Source: Olsenella sp. oral taxon 807
GTDB taxonomy: Bacteria > Actinomycetota > Coriobacteriia > Coriobacteriales > Atopobiaceae
Length of the DNA: 64,000 nt
Assembly: GCF_001189515.2 (NCBI RefSeq)
Contig: NZ_CP012069.2
Location: 1,054,001-1,118,000 of the forward strand
Direction of reading: 5' to 3'
Part shown: piece by piece, positions 37,829 through 46,869 of the stretch
Layout: every line of letters begins with the position of its first letter
How positions within the stretch are numbered: the stretch's first letter is position 1
Notes under the pieces: generated by a model
The model's database searches: none
Told to the model about the DNA's origin: nothing
Seen by the model: the letters and a program-made list of their open reading frames with translations, nothing else
Translations under genes and position numbers: made by a program

Positions 37829-39538
37829 GTGGCATATGGGTCCATACTCAGCGCGGAGCTCGACAGCGCGGGTTCGCGCAAGGAGCGCGGCGCCTTCTTC
37901 ACGCCCCCTCAGGTGGCGGACTTTCTCGCGGACTTTGCCGTTAAGCGCAAGGAGGATCGTGTCCTCGAGCCTGCGGCGGGTGAGGCGGTGTTCATCTCTG
38001 CCGTCGCGTCACGCCTCAGTGGACTGGGTGCTTCGGGTACAGACATCCGTGCTCAGGTAGAGGGCTATGAGCTTCACGGCGCATCTGCAGCAGCGGCCAG
38101 GGAGCGTCTTGGGAATCAGGGCATTGACGTTGGTATACACGTCGGAGACTTCTTTGAGATGCCACCACGCGCAACGTTCGATGCCGTCGTAGGCAATCCG
38201 CCCTACATACGCTACCAGAGCTTTACCGGAAGGCAACGCGCCATTGCGAGAGAGGACGCGCTTCGTGCGGGGGTGCGCCTGGGTGCCTTGGCCTCGTCCT
38301 GGGCGGCATTCACGGTTCATGCGACGCAATTTTTGCGAGAGGGGGGCAGGTTGGCGTTTGTGCTGCCCGCTGAGCTGTTGAGCGTCAACTATGCGGCACC
38401 CGTACGACGTTATCTCCTCTCATCGTTCTCGTCGGTTTGTCTGGTGCTCTTTGAGGACCCGATTTTTCCCGAGGTGCAGGAGGAGGTCATCCTGCTGTTG
38501 GCAGACGGCTTCGGTCTGGGCTCTTCGGATGCGTTGCTCCTGCAGCAGGTGCGCTCCCTCGACGAGCTGGGAAAAAACCGCAGCAATCTTCTGCCCGTCT
38601 CGGGTGATGAGCGTTGGCCCATTGGCCCTGACGGACATCTTGCCCAGCGGTATCTCCATGAGCTCGATGCAAGCGCCTTCTCGTCGCTGTCTGAGTGGGG
38701 CAGGGTGCGCCTTGGGGCGGTCACGGGCGCGAACTCGTTCTTCGCCCTGTCCCAGGAGGGTGCAAGAGACCATGGGCTACCCCCACAAGACCTGTTGCCG
38801 CTCTGTCCGCCGGGCTCCCGCCACCTGAGGGGGCTGTCCATCGGAGAGGAGGATCTGAGGCTGCTTGCTGCCGCAGGACGGAGGACCTGCCTCTTCTATC
38901 CGCTGGAGCCTCTCGATGCTCCGAGCCGTGCCTATGTCTCGTACGGGGAGGAGCGTGGCGTTGCGAATGCCTATAAGTGCAGGGTGAGGAAACCTTGGTG
39001 GCGAGTGCCCGGGTTGAGGGTGGCCGATCTCTTTCTCACGTACATGAATGGGTACGCGCCAAGCCTCTGCTCAAACGACATCGGAATCTATCACCTGAAT
39101 TCGGTCCATGGCGTCTTTCTCGATTCTGACAAGAGGTCCATGGGCATGCGTTTGCTTCCGATGCTCATGCATTCGACGCCCGCGCTTCTGTCGGCCGAGC
39201 AGTACGGCCGGTCATACGGTGGGGGGCTGTTGAAGCTTGAGCCTCGCGAGGCGCTGCGCATCGCTGTCCCGAGCAGTTCGTTTGTGGGCTCTCATTGCGG
39301 GCGCCTGGCCCCGCTTCGCCGTGAGGTGTCGGCTGCCCTGAGGGCGGGTGACAGGGGGACGGCCACCGCAGCCGTGGACGAGGCCCTCCTTGAGTTAGGG
39401 GCTGTTGGACCACGCGCCATGGCCCAAATGGCCAAGCTCCTGCGGTCGCTTCGAGACAGAAGGTACCGAAGGGGTAGGGGCGTCCATGCGCTTCCTGTAC
39501 ACGACGCATGCTCGGCGTTGGATGGAGCAGGGGGCTGA
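37829..39538 (+). CDS. Type II DNA adenine-N6 methyltransferase
   Basis: A 569-residue gamma-type amino methyltransferase. It has RKERGAFFTPPQVADFLADFAV (X motif), SAM motif I VLEPAAGEAVF and catalytic motif IV VVGNPPYIRYQ. The C-terminal half (about 280-530) would hold the target-recognition region. GTG 37829 has GGGAGG 6 bases upstream. A compact partner gene begins 6 bases after it, so this is the modification part of a two-gene restriction-modification system. The recognition site is unknown. Confidence 0.88.
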   Translation: MAYGSILSAELDSAGSRKERGAFFTPPQVADFLADFAVKRKEDRVLEPAAGEAVFISAVASRLSGLGASGTDIRAQVEGYELHGASAAAARERLGNQGIDVGIHVGDFFEMPPRATFDAVVGNPPYIRYQSFTGRQRAIAREDALRAGVRLGALASSWAAFTVHATQFLREGGRLAFVLPAELLSVNYAAPVRRYLLSSFSSVCLVLFEDPIFPEVQEEVILLLADGFGLGSSDALLLQQVRSLDELGKNRSNLLPVSGDERWPIGPDGHLAQRYLHELDASAFSSLSEWGRVRLGAVTGANSFFALSQEGARDHGLPPQDLLPLCPPGSRHLRGLSIGEEDLRLLAAAGRRTCLFYPLEPLDAPSRAYVSYGEERGVANAYKCRVRKPWWRVPGLRVADLFLTYMNGYAPSLCSNDIGIYHLNSVHGVFLDSDKRSMGMRLLPMLMHSTPALLSAEQYGRSYGGGLLKLEPREALRIAVPSSSFVGSHCGRLAPLRREVSAALRAGDRGTATAAVDEALLELGAVGPRAMAQMAKLLRSLRDRRYRRGRGVHALPVHDACSALDGAGG

Positions 39539-39544
39539 GGGGAT

Positions 39545-40399
39545 ATGGATGCTCGAGCTCGGCACGATAAGATGCATGAAATCGGGCAGAGGATCGAGGA
39601 GTGGACGCTCCAGACTTGTCCGCCCCCGTTCTGGCGTTCGGATGGAACTCCAGATGTCAATTATGATCTGCTGAGAGAGGTCATGCGTGTTCCCGTGCGC
39701 TCGGGGGCGAGCGCGCGGTCGGGAAAGCTTGCCGCCGCGATCGATCTCTGGTGTGTTTGGGAGTTCGGGCATGCGGGCTTTTCTGGAGAAGGGCTCTGGC
39801 CGCAGCAGGTTGAGCCCCGCGTTATCGATCCCGTTGCCGAGAGGCTTATGGCACTGCTGCCGACCATCGGGGTGACAAAGACAGACGGGTTGAGGGGCAG
39901 GATCGGCAGCGTCGACGCCAAGGTCATGGGTTCTGTCTACACCAAGCAGGTGGATGTCGGGATGGCATCATGGCCCTCTGGACCGGAGCTTCTCATCTCT
40001 ACGAAGACCATGGGTGGATCTTTCGGGAAGAACCTGGGCAACCGCTTCGAGGAGGCGTATGGAGATGTCAGGAATCTTCGCGAACGCCATCCTCTTGCGG
40101 GCCATGGGTTTTTGTTCGTCGTGGACGCAAGCATCGAGGGAGAGCTTGGGGCATTCGATAAGGTCGTGCATATGCTGCGTCAACTCTTGCAAGAGGGAAG
40201 GCTCTACGATGCGGTGGGACTGCTCGTGGCGGATTGGGGCAAGAAAGACGTGCAGGAGATTCCCACCCGTCTGCAGAAATCAGTTCCCAAGAAGCTGAGC
40301 CTAGAGAGCTTCTTTGGGACTCTCGTGCGGATAATCCTCGAGAACTCCCCCATGGACGCTCACCCAAGGGCAAGGGCCTACTATCCCTCCCTCATCTGA
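39545..40399 (+). CDS. Probable type II restriction endonuclease
   Basis: A 284-residue protein immediately behind the adenine methyltransferase. It holds a possible PD-(D/E)xK-like core: Asp in KQVDVGMASW, then ELLISTKTMGGSFGKN with a lysine on the following strand. It also has RFEEAYGDVRNLRERHPLAGHGF, resembling DNA-end or target-binding regions of SalI/XamI-like endonucleases. I recognise the role mainly from position and this motif; assignment to the XamI family is a guess. It could instead be a different nuclease type. No controller (C) gene is seen. Confidence 0.6.
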   Translation: MDARARHDKMHEIGQRIEEWTLQTCPPPFWRSDGTPDVNYDLLREVMRVPVRSGASARSGKLAAAIDLWCVWEFGHAGFSGEGLWPQQVEPRVIDPVAERLMALLPTIGVTKTDGLRGRIGSVDAKVMGSVYTKQVDVGMASWPSGPELLISTKTMGGSFGKNLGNRFEEAYGDVRNLRERHPLAGHGFLFVVDASIEGELGAFDKVVHMLRQLLQEGRLYDAVGLLVADWGKKDVQEIPTRLQKSVPKKLSLESFFGTLVRIILENSPMDAHPRARAYYPSLI

Positions 40400-40493
40400 G
40401 GGGATGCTCGCAGGGTTCCCCATGCAGAGGTGGGTGTCTCCCAGGGATGGCCTTCCGGTGTGCGAATCTTTCTGACCGCAGGCCGTAACCACA

Positions 40494-40533
40494 CCCCTAT
40501 CTTGAGCTACATCCATCATAATGTTCATAGGGG
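40494..40533. promoter_or_regulatory. Inverted repeat upstream of the hydrogenase
   Basis: CCCCTAT (40494-40500) and ATAGGGG (40527-40533) form a 7-bp dyad 26 bases apart around AT-rich DNA, about 85 bases before the hydrogenase start. It may bracket a promoter, but no convincing -35/-10 pair is visible. Confidence 0.3.
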
Positions 40534-40615
40534 AATTTTTTAGAGGAAGGGTGGCGCAGGTGCCGCAGGGCTACAGCGGTGCCATGTGCCAAAGGTCTAT
40601 TGGAGAGGAATGCTC

Positions 40616-42238
40616 ATGCCTGGTACTATGCGAGGAGTCTACACAAACCTGACTGAAATTCGACGTAAGGTATTTCGAGAGGTTGCGAAGGTCTGCTATC
40701 GGATGGGTGACGAACCCACGATGGATCGCAAGCAGATAGACGATGCCTTTGATGAGCTGCCGTTTCAGATCCTGCCAGGCGATGTCGCCACCTATCGAGA
40801 GAGTGTCTTTCTGGAGCGTGCCATCGTCGGGGAGCGCATCCGCCTTGCCATGGGACTCCCGCTGCAGGGAGTGGAGAAGCCGAGGCGCATCTCCGACGGC
40901 TTTAATGAGGCGGAGGTCGACAACGTCTCGTACTACAAGCCGCCACTCGTCAACGTCATCAAGTTTGCCTGCAACGCCTGTCAGGACAACGTCTACGAGG
41001 TCACGAATACCTGCCAGGGCTGTCTTGCCCATCCTTGTCGCGAGATCTGCCCAAAGCAGGCCATCTCGTTCGTGGATAAGAAGGCCCATATCGACCAGGA
41101 CCTCTGCATCAAATGCGGACAGTGCGCTAAGGTCTGCCCGTACTCTGCCATCCACCACCATGTACGTCCTTGCGCCGCCGCCTGTGGCATGCATGCCATC
41201 AGCTCGGATGAGCACGGTCGCGCCGACATCGATTACGAGAAGTGCGTGAGCTGCGGTCAGTGTCTTGTGAACTGTCCCTTTGGTGCCATCGCTGACAAGA
41301 GCCAGATCGCTCAGGTCATCTGGGCCATCCAGCATGGCGATGAGGTCATCGCTGCCGTCGCCCCCTCCTTCGTGGGCCAGTTTGGTGGCAAGGGCAATGT
41401 GGGCAAACTGCGTGAGGCTTTCAAGCTGCTGGGCTTCTCGGGCGTCGAGGAGGTCGCGCTCGGTGCCGACCTCTGCACGGTCCAAGAGGCGGAGGACTTT
41501 CTCGACGAGGTGCCTGACGAGCTCCCCTTCATGGGTACGAGCTGTTGTCCCGCTTGGTCGGTCATGGCGAAGATGGAGTTTCCGAAGTATGCCCAGACCG
41601 TCTCGATGGCGCTCACGCCCATGACCTTGACGGCTCGCATGATTCGCATGCAGCATCCCCAAGCCAAGATCGTCTTCGTGGGGCCCTGCTCCGCCAAGAA
41701 GCTCGAGGCCATGCGCAAAAGCGTTCGCTCCGAGGTTGACTTCGTCCTCACCTTCGAGGAGATGTCCGGCATGATGGATGCCAAGGGCATTGACTACCTG
41801 AGCCTCAAGGATGACAACAAGAGTGACTTTGAGGTCGCGAGTACCGATGGCCGTAACTTCGCGGTCGCGGGCGGCGTCGCCACGGCCGTCGTCAATGCCG
41901 TCCACCGCATGCACCCTGATCTTGAGGTTAACGTTGTCCATGCTGAGGGCCTGGAGGATTGTCGCGCGATGATGAAGGATGCCGTCAGGGGCAAGTACCC
42001 AGGCTACCTGCTCGAGGGCATGGCGTGTCCGGGTGGCTGCGTTGCCGGAGCGGGTACTTTGGCGGCAATCAATAAGTCTACCGCTGCGGTGCATCGCTAC
42101 GCCAAGCGCTCACCGCGCGAGAACTCAACCGAGAACTCCTATCGCATGCTCATTCCCGTGCTTGAGACAGGCTTCACGAAAAATGACAAGGACACTGAGG
42201 TGGAGGAGTCCCTTGTGGCCTCGAAGCCCGTCGAGTAG
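40616..42238 (+). CDS. [FeFe] hydrogenase, group B type
   Basis: A 540-residue iron hydrogenase interconverting protons and H2. About 100 N-terminal residues are followed by an Fe-S region with clusters in CQGCLAHPCREICP, CIKCGQCAKVCP and CVSCGQCLVNCP. The H-cluster domain has L1 GTSCCPAW, L2 VGPCSAKK and L3 MACPGGC. These variants, instead of the group A M-PCxxKK and ECxGGC, mark group B enzymes. Group B roles are poorly defined. I choose ATG 40616 because GGAGAGG lies 7 bases upstream. No hydEFG maturation genes or electron-bifurcating partners are in the window, so it appears monomeric. Confidence 0.9.
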   Translation: MPGTMRGVYTNLTEIRRKVFREVAKVCYRMGDEPTMDRKQIDDAFDELPFQILPGDVATYRESVFLERAIVGERIRLAMGLPLQGVEKPRRISDGFNEAEVDNVSYYKPPLVNVIKFACNACQDNVYEVTNTCQGCLAHPCREICPKQAISFVDKKAHIDQDLCIKCGQCAKVCPYSAIHHHVRPCAAACGMHAISSDEHGRADIDYEKCVSCGQCLVNCPFGAIADKSQIAQVIWAIQHGDEVIAAVAPSFVGQFGGKGNVGKLREAFKLLGFSGVEEVALGADLCTVQEAEDFLDEVPDELPFMGTSCCPAWSVMAKMEFPKYAQTVSMALTPMTLTARMIRMQHPQAKIVFVGPCSAKKLEAMRKSVRSEVDFVLTFEEMSGMMDAKGIDYLSLKDDNKSDFEVASTDGRNFAVAGGVATAVVNAVHRMHPDLEVNVVHAEGLEDCRAMMKDAVRGKYPGYLLEGMACPGGCVAGAGTLAAINKSTAAVHRYAKRSPRENSTENSYRMLIPVLETGFTKNDKDTEVEESLVASKPVE

Positions 42239-42280
42239 GGTTCAGCTAGGGTCAGCCTGACGGACAAGGGCGTACTGCAA

Positions 42281-42316
42281 GAGGGCCGCACCGGTATTCG
42301 ATCCGGCACGGCCCTC
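42281..42316. terminator. Bidirectional hairpin between hydrogenase and small hypothetical gene
   Basis: GAGGGCCG and CGGCCCTC form an 8-bp stem, extended after a mismatch by CCGG/CCGG around TATTCGAT. It lies between two convergent genes. There is no strong T-tract on either side. Confidence 0.55.
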
Positions 42317-42354
42317 TCCTCTACCTGGCACCTTCGTCGAGCGTGATCTACGCG

Positions 42355-42663
42355 TTAGGGTTCTTTCACGCCCTTGGTCGATGCGTAGAACTTTGCCGAG
42401 TCGAACACGTCCTTGATGGTCTTACCGTGCACGAAGGGAAGCGAGAGGAACTCGCTGACGGTCGGGACGAGCTCACTGCAGTCGATGAAGTGGTTCTTTG
42501 AGTTGCGCCTGCTGGTGTCCTGCGCGCGCCATGCCTCAAAGTTGACATCGGTGAGGTAGTAGACGTTGTTGTCGACCCTCATGTAGACCGAATGGTTCTT
42601 GTGCAGGTACTCGTCCAGTTCGTCGTAATTTATTTCGAGTGCCTCGGCAGCCTTCTTACCCAT
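42355..42663 (-). CDS. Hypothetical protein
   Basis: A 102-residue soluble protein I do not recognise. It begins MGKKAAEALEINYDELDEYL and contains VYMRVDNNVYYLTDVNFEAWRAQ, suggesting a small alpha/beta domain. There are no cysteine clusters, signal or membrane segments. AGAAAGGA precedes the ATG. It converges on the hydrogenase and lies 165 bases from the HAD phosphatase gene; no functional link is evident. Confidence 0.65.
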   Translation of the reverse strand: MGKKAAEALEINYDELDEYLHKNHSVYMRVDNNVYYLTDVNFEAWRAQDTSRRNSKNHFIDCSELVPTVSEFLSLPFVHGKTIKDVFDSAKFYASTKGVKEP

Positions 42664-42828
42664 AAGTCCGTCCTTTCTCTAAAGGATCTGCCTCCTCAGC
42701 GCAGGAAGGATTTCCTACACCCTGATTCTACCCCTATCCCGCGATGGACTCCCAACGGTTAGGTCAGCGTTATCCTATGGCGTCTGGCGTGCATTCCTGC
42801 ACGTAAAACACAGCAGGGTTCACGCAAG

Positions 42829-43476
42829 CTATAGTAGGATGGCCTCCGCAAGTTCCTCTGTGGTGTCTGCGATTGTTTTGGCGCCTCGCTTGACGAGGAA
42901 GTCACGGTCACGAAATCCCCAAGACACCGCTATGCAGTTACAGCCCGCGTTTGCTGCTGTCTCGAGGTCAACCTCGGAATCGCCAATGTAGACGCTCGTG
43001 GTGGTGTCAACCCTCAGCTCTGCCATGACCTTGAGGACCGTGTCGGGGGCAGGCTTGCGGCGGACGTCCTCTCGCTCGCCGACGGCAATGTTCAAGAGTC
43101 CTGGGAAATAGCTTGCAACGAGGTCCTGGACTGCTGAGTCCCCCTTGTTGGAGACCACACCGCGCAGGACACCCTCGCCAGAGAGAATCTCGAGCAGCTT
43201 CTTGATCTGTGGGTACGGGGTGGTGCGCTCGGCATTGTGGTGTGCGTAATGCTCCCTGAAGTCAAGATAGACCCTCGTCTCGAGCGTCTTGTCGGTCTGT
43301 GCGGGAACACTCAGGTGAATGAGACGACGCATGCCGTTTCCCAGAAAGGCACGGACCTCACTGCGCCTGCGCCTGGGCATCCCATTCTTGTCGAGGGCGA
43401 CATTGACGGAGTTCCAGAGGTCATCCAAGGTATCCAGAAGTGTTCCGTCCAGGTCAAAGATAGCTGCCTTGTACAC
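42829..43476 (-). CDS. gph: HAD hydrolase, phosphoglycolate phosphatase-like
   Basis: A 215-residue HAD phosphatase. Motif I AIFDLDGTLLDT, motif II VVSNKGD, motif III Lys in RRKPAP and motif IV IGDSEVDLETA are all intact, with the helical cap typical of Gph/PGMB-like enzymes. The substrate is likely a small sugar or organic phosphate such as 2-phosphoglycolate. Confidence 0.8.
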   Translation of the reverse strand: MYKAAIFDLDGTLLDTLDDLWNSVNVALDKNGMPRRRRSEVRAFLGNGMRRLIHLSVPAQTDKTLETRVYLDFREHYAHHNAERTTPYPQIKKLLEILSGEGVLRGVVSNKGDSAVQDLVASYFPGLLNIAVGEREDVRRKPAPDTVLKVMAELRVDTTTSVYIGDSEVDLETAANAGCNCIAVSWGFRDRDFLVKRGAKTIADTTEELAEAILL

Positions 43477-43536
43477 GCGTGCCTCCCTGTCTCGGTCTGC
43501 CTATCGCCATGGCCTGGCTTGTGCCGCAAGAGCCCG

Positions 43537-44328
43537 TCACCTGTCGATGATGTTGCTCGTCGCGATCTTAGCGGCCTCGTCCGGGTCGTCGGTGACGGTG
43601 ACTGTCGAGTTGTCTCCCTTGGATATGTTACCGCTCGCGAGCATGGAGCCGTCGATCCAATCGGTGAGGCCGCGCCAATAGTCCCTTCCAAAGAGGACGA
43701 TGGGGATCGAGGGGGACTTTCCCGTCTGCACGAGGGTGAGAAGCTCGAACATCTCGTCCATCGTGCCGAATCCCCCGGGGAAGAAGACGGCGCCTTGAGA
43801 GTACTTGACGAACATCGTCTTGCGTACGAAGAAGTAGCGGAAGGTCATGCCGAGGTTTACCCAGCGGTTGACGGCCTCCTCGAAGGGGAGCTCGATGCCA
43901 AGGCCGACCGAGATGCCGCCGCGCTCGGACGCTCCCTGGTTAGCTGCCTCCATGATGCCGGGGCCGCCCCCGGTGATGATGGCGGCGCCCTTCTTTGCGA
44001 TGAGGCTGGCCGTACGACGAGCGAGTCCAAAGAGGGGGTCATCCTGCCTCGTGCGTGCCGACCCATAGATAGAGACGGCCGGCCCCAGCTTGGCGAGGGC
44101 GTTGAAGCCGTCCACGAACTCAGACTGTATGCGGAGCACCCGCCACGGATCACCATGCAGCCAGTCAGTGTCCTCGCCCGTGGCAAGGAGGTTTGCGCCC
44201 GCGCTTGAGTGGGGGATCATCTTGCCACGGAGTAGCACGGACCCGCTCCTGAAGGTGGGACCGAGGGGAGCTGTTGGGTTGGGGCCAGGGGCGTCTGCGC
44301 TACCCAAGGTGTTGTCATTATCGTGCAT
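43537..44328 (-). CDS. LOG-family protein (TIGR00730-type Rossmann fold)
   Basis: A 263-residue lysine-decarboxylase-like/LOG protein. The nucleotide-binding motif is ITGGGPGIMEAAN and the hallmark motif FPGGFGTMDE. Members with these motifs are cytokinin-riboside 5'-monophosphate phosphoribohydrolases, and bacterial ones cleave AMP-like nucleotides. The 40 N-terminal residues are low-complexity and may be over-extended. It lies 60 bases upstream of the HAD gene on the same strand. Confidence 0.85.
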   Translation of the reverse strand: MHDNDNTLGSADAPGPNPTAPLGPTFRSGSVLLRGKMIPHSSAGANLLATGEDTDWLHGDPWRVLRIQSEFVDGFNALAKLGPAVSIYGSARTRQDDPLFGLARRTASLIAKKGAAIITGGGPGIMEAANQGASERGGISVGLGIELPFEEAVNRWVNLGMTFRYFFVRKTMFVKYSQGAVFFPGGFGTMDEMFELLTLVQTGKSPSIPIVLFGRDYWRGLTDWIDGSMLASGNISKGDNSTVTVTDDPDEAAKIATSNIIDR

Positions 44329-44643
44329 GGTCGTCCTTTCTCTGCGATCCTTCCATGGTACCCGTAAGTCTTGACCTATCGCCTCGCTGTAAGTTGCTGC
44401 CCGCCAGAAGGCCTCTATGGTGGCTACCTTTCATGGACAGGCCAGCGGTGCTCTCTCAGGCTGTTGTGCCGAACCCCACCTGCGGCCCTGCCGAAGATGG
44501 CGGACGACTCCCCAACTACGCCTCTCCCCGCGACCCGCACGCCCCCCGTCGCCGCGACAGCCTCGTGGGCGTGGCCGTCGCAGCGTCGTCCGGACGGCCC
44601 GCACGCCACCTCTCGCCTAGGCAGCGGGTCTGTGCGGCTCGGC

Positions 44644-44800
44644 CGTGCCACTCGGTGGCGCCGAGTGCGCGATGCGCGTGCCACTCGGTGGCGTCGAGTG
44701 GTGCGATATTTCCTGGCAACTGCGCATATGCTGACTCTTGTGCCACTCGGTGGTGCCGAGTGCGCGATGCGCGTGCCACTCGGTGGCGTCGAGTGGTGCG
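44644..44800. repeat. Intergenic repeat array, family A-like (locus 3)
   Basis: The 778-base gap between the LOG gene and hcp holds four units built on GTGCCACTCGGTGG followed by CGAGTG, starting about 44645, 44678, 44740 and 44773. Within two of them CCACTCG and CGAGTGG form a 7-bp hairpin. The second pair repeats the first almost exactly. The core shares CCACTCG/CGAGTGG with family A. The remaining stretches, 44329-44643 and 44801-44980, show no recognisable feature. Confidence 0.75.
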
Positions 44801-44981
44801 CCCGTGATACAGCGCGGCTCAGGGGCCATCAAAGAGGTAGGCGGCACCGGAGGGCAGCACGGCGGCCAAGGGCAGCTGGCCTACCCGTGAAAAGTAACCT
44901 ATGGTGGTGCAGGGCCGTGCCGGCGGTGCAGGGCCGTATTGCCCACGCGCCGCCCATCTCGTACAAGAACTTTCTTTTTAT

Positions 44982-44995
44982 GTTGGAATTACAAC
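44982..44995. promoter_or_regulatory. Candidate FNR/HcpR-like operator upstream of hcp
   Basis: GTTGGAATTACAAC is a perfect dyad (GTTG-GAATTA-CAAC) in a local AT-rich patch, 111 bases before the hcp start. CRP/FNR-family regulators of hcp genes bind TTG-n-CAA dyads of similar size. The regulator is not in this window. Confidence 0.4.
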
Positions 44996-45106
44996 GACAA
45001 TTCGCAAGGCCCTCGTTCATCATGGACGGTGCGTCATGGAAAGGGGAGGGACGAAGGCCTCGCGGCAAGGTTGACCCGAGGTGGCGTCCACAGGAGAGGA
45101 GAGACC

Positions 45107-46699
45107 ATGGATCAGAAGATGTTTTGTTTTCAGTGCGAGCAGACTGCCAAAGGCATTGGTTGCACAGGCAATGCCGGCGTATGTGGCAAGTCGTTTGAGG
45201 TGGCAATTGACCAAGATGAGCTGACGGGCGCCCTCGTGGGTCTGTCCCGTACCTGCAAGGCCGCTGGCAGGCGCAGCAAGCGTGCCGATGAGCTCATCGT
45301 TGACAGCCTGTTTACCTGTGTCACTAACGTTGACTTCAATGAGGTGACCGTCAGGGCCCTCGTCGAGCAGGTTCGTGCCGAGAAGGAGCGCCTTGCTGCG
45401 GCCGCAGGCATTTCCGCTGCAGACGATCTGCTGCTTGGTACCGTCTGGACAGATGACGAGGACATTCGTTCACTCAAGTCGCTCGTCCTCTTTGGCCTGC
45501 GGGGCATGGCCGCCTATGCCTTCCATGCCCGCGTACTTGGTCGCACGGACGAGGGAGTGCAACAGTTCTTCGTAGACGCGCTCGCTGCCCTCGGCGAAAC
45601 GGGCAGCGTCGATACGCTGTTGCCGCTCGTGCTCAAGGTAGGTGAGGTCAACTATACGGTCATGGCGATGCTCGATGAGGCAAACACTGGAACCTACGGT
45701 ACCCCTGAGCCCACTGAGGTCTCTCTCACCATCGAGAAGGGTCCCTTTATCGTCGTGACTGGGCACGACCTCCATGACCTTGAGCTCTTGCTCAAGCAAA
45801 CCGAGGGTACAGGCGTCAACGTATACACGCACGGCGAGATGCTGCCTGCCAATGCCTATCCTGGTCTCAAGAAGTACGCACATCTCAAGGGCAACTTTGG
45901 CACTGCCTGGCAGAACCAGCGAAAGGAGTTCGATGGCGTTCCGGGCGCCTTCCTCTTTACGACTAACTGCCTCATGCCACCTAAGCGCTCCTATGCGGAT
46001 CGCATCTTCACGACCGAGCAGGTCTCCTTCCCCGAGATGGTGCACATCTCTGCCACCGAGGACGGCTCAAAGGACTTCTCACCCGTTATCGAGAAGGCCA
46101 AGGAGCTCGGTGGTTACGCCGAGAATCATACGATGAGCGGCATCAACGGTGGCCATACCGTCACGACGGGCTTCGGCCATGGCGCGGTCCTCTCTGTGGC
46201 CGACAAGATCGTCGAGGCCGTAAAGAGCGGACAGATCAAGCACTTCTTCTTGGTTGGCGGCTGTGACGGTGCCAAGCCTGGCCGCAACTACTACACCCAG
46301 CTCGTGGAGCAGGCACCTGCCGACACCGTCATCCTGACCCTTGCCTGCGGCAAGTATCGTTTCAATGACCTTGATCTTGGCACGATCGGCGGCATCCCCC
46401 GCCTGCTTGACGTCGGACAGTGCAATGACGCTTACGGGGCTATCCAAATTGCGCTTGCGCTGTCCAAGGCCTTCGATTGCGCCGTCAATGACCTGCCCCT
46501 CTCCTTCGTTCTCTCTTGGTATGAGCAGAAGGCCGTGTGCGTGTTGCTCACCTTGCTCTACCTGGGGATCACAGACATCAAGCTCGGGCCGACGCTTCCC
46601 GCCTTCGTGAGTCCTGGTGTACTCGAGGTGCTTGTGGAGAAGTTTGGTATCGGCCCCATAGCCTCGCCCGAGGCCGATCTCGCCCAACTGTTGGCATAG
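45107..46699 (+). CDS. hcp: Hybrid cluster protein (hydroxylamine reductase)
   Basis: A 530-residue Hcp, acting in nitric oxide/nitrosative stress as NO or hydroxylamine reductase. The N-terminal cluster motif is CFQCEQTAKGIGCTGNAGVCGK (C-x2-C-x8-C-x5-C spacing, class I/II with close cysteines). Hybrid-cluster ligands include TGHDLHDLE, FTTNCLMPP, VGGCDGAKPGR and LACGKYRFN. ATG 45107 follows GGAGAGGAGAG. No hcr reductase is adjacent, so another electron donor must serve. Confidence 0.93.
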   Translation: MDQKMFCFQCEQTAKGIGCTGNAGVCGKSFEVAIDQDELTGALVGLSRTCKAAGRRSKRADELIVDSLFTCVTNVDFNEVTVRALVEQVRAEKERLAAAAGISAADDLLLGTVWTDDEDIRSLKSLVLFGLRGMAAYAFHARVLGRTDEGVQQFFVDALAALGETGSVDTLLPLVLKVGEVNYTVMAMLDEANTGTYGTPEPTEVSLTIEKGPFIVVTGHDLHDLELLLKQTEGTGVNVYTHGEMLPANAYPGLKKYAHLKGNFGTAWQNQRKEFDGVPGAFLFTTNCLMPPKRSYADRIFTTEQVSFPEMVHISATEDGSKDFSPVIEKAKELGGYAENHTMSGINGGHTVTTGFGHGAVLSVADKIVEAVKSGQIKHFFLVGGCDGAKPGRNYYTQLVEQAPADTVILTLACGKYRFNDLDLGTIGGIPRLLDVGQCNDAYGAIQIALALSKAFDCAVNDLPLSFVLSWYEQKAVCVLLTLLYLGITDIKLGPTLPAFVSPGVLEVLVEKFGIGPIASPEADLAQLLA

Positions 46700-46804
46700 C
46701 CAAGCTCGTGCCCCGTAGGCCTCCGAGTACGAGGAACTGGATCCAACCGGGCAAACGCCACTACAGGTGTGCCCCGTAGGCTTGGGGACACCATGCGCAA
46801 ACGT

Positions 46805-46839
46805 GCCACTGGACGCTGCAGTAGCCGACGTCCAGTGGC
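46805..46839. terminator. Hairpin between hcp and the PASTA gene
   Basis: GCCACTGGACG and CGTCCAGTGGC form a perfect 11-bp stem with a 13-base loop, between convergent genes. The right arm sequence CCAGTGGCGTGCCGCTCT is then duplicated at about 46832 and 46851. TGCCCCGTAGGC also occurs twice just upstream (46709 and 46770). It lacks a T-tract. Confidence 0.5.
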
Positions 46840-46869
46840 GTGCCGCTCTTCCAGTGGCGTGCCGCTCTC

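Noticed and set aside
40571-42094. 507-codon frame antisense to the hydrogenase
   Set aside because: The sense strand encodes a complete hydrogenase with all cluster ligands; the antisense frame has no domain.
44939-45106. N-terminal extension of hcp
   Set aside because: The ATG at 45107 has a strong ribosome-binding site and matches the Hcp N-terminus; the upstream codons include the putative operator region.
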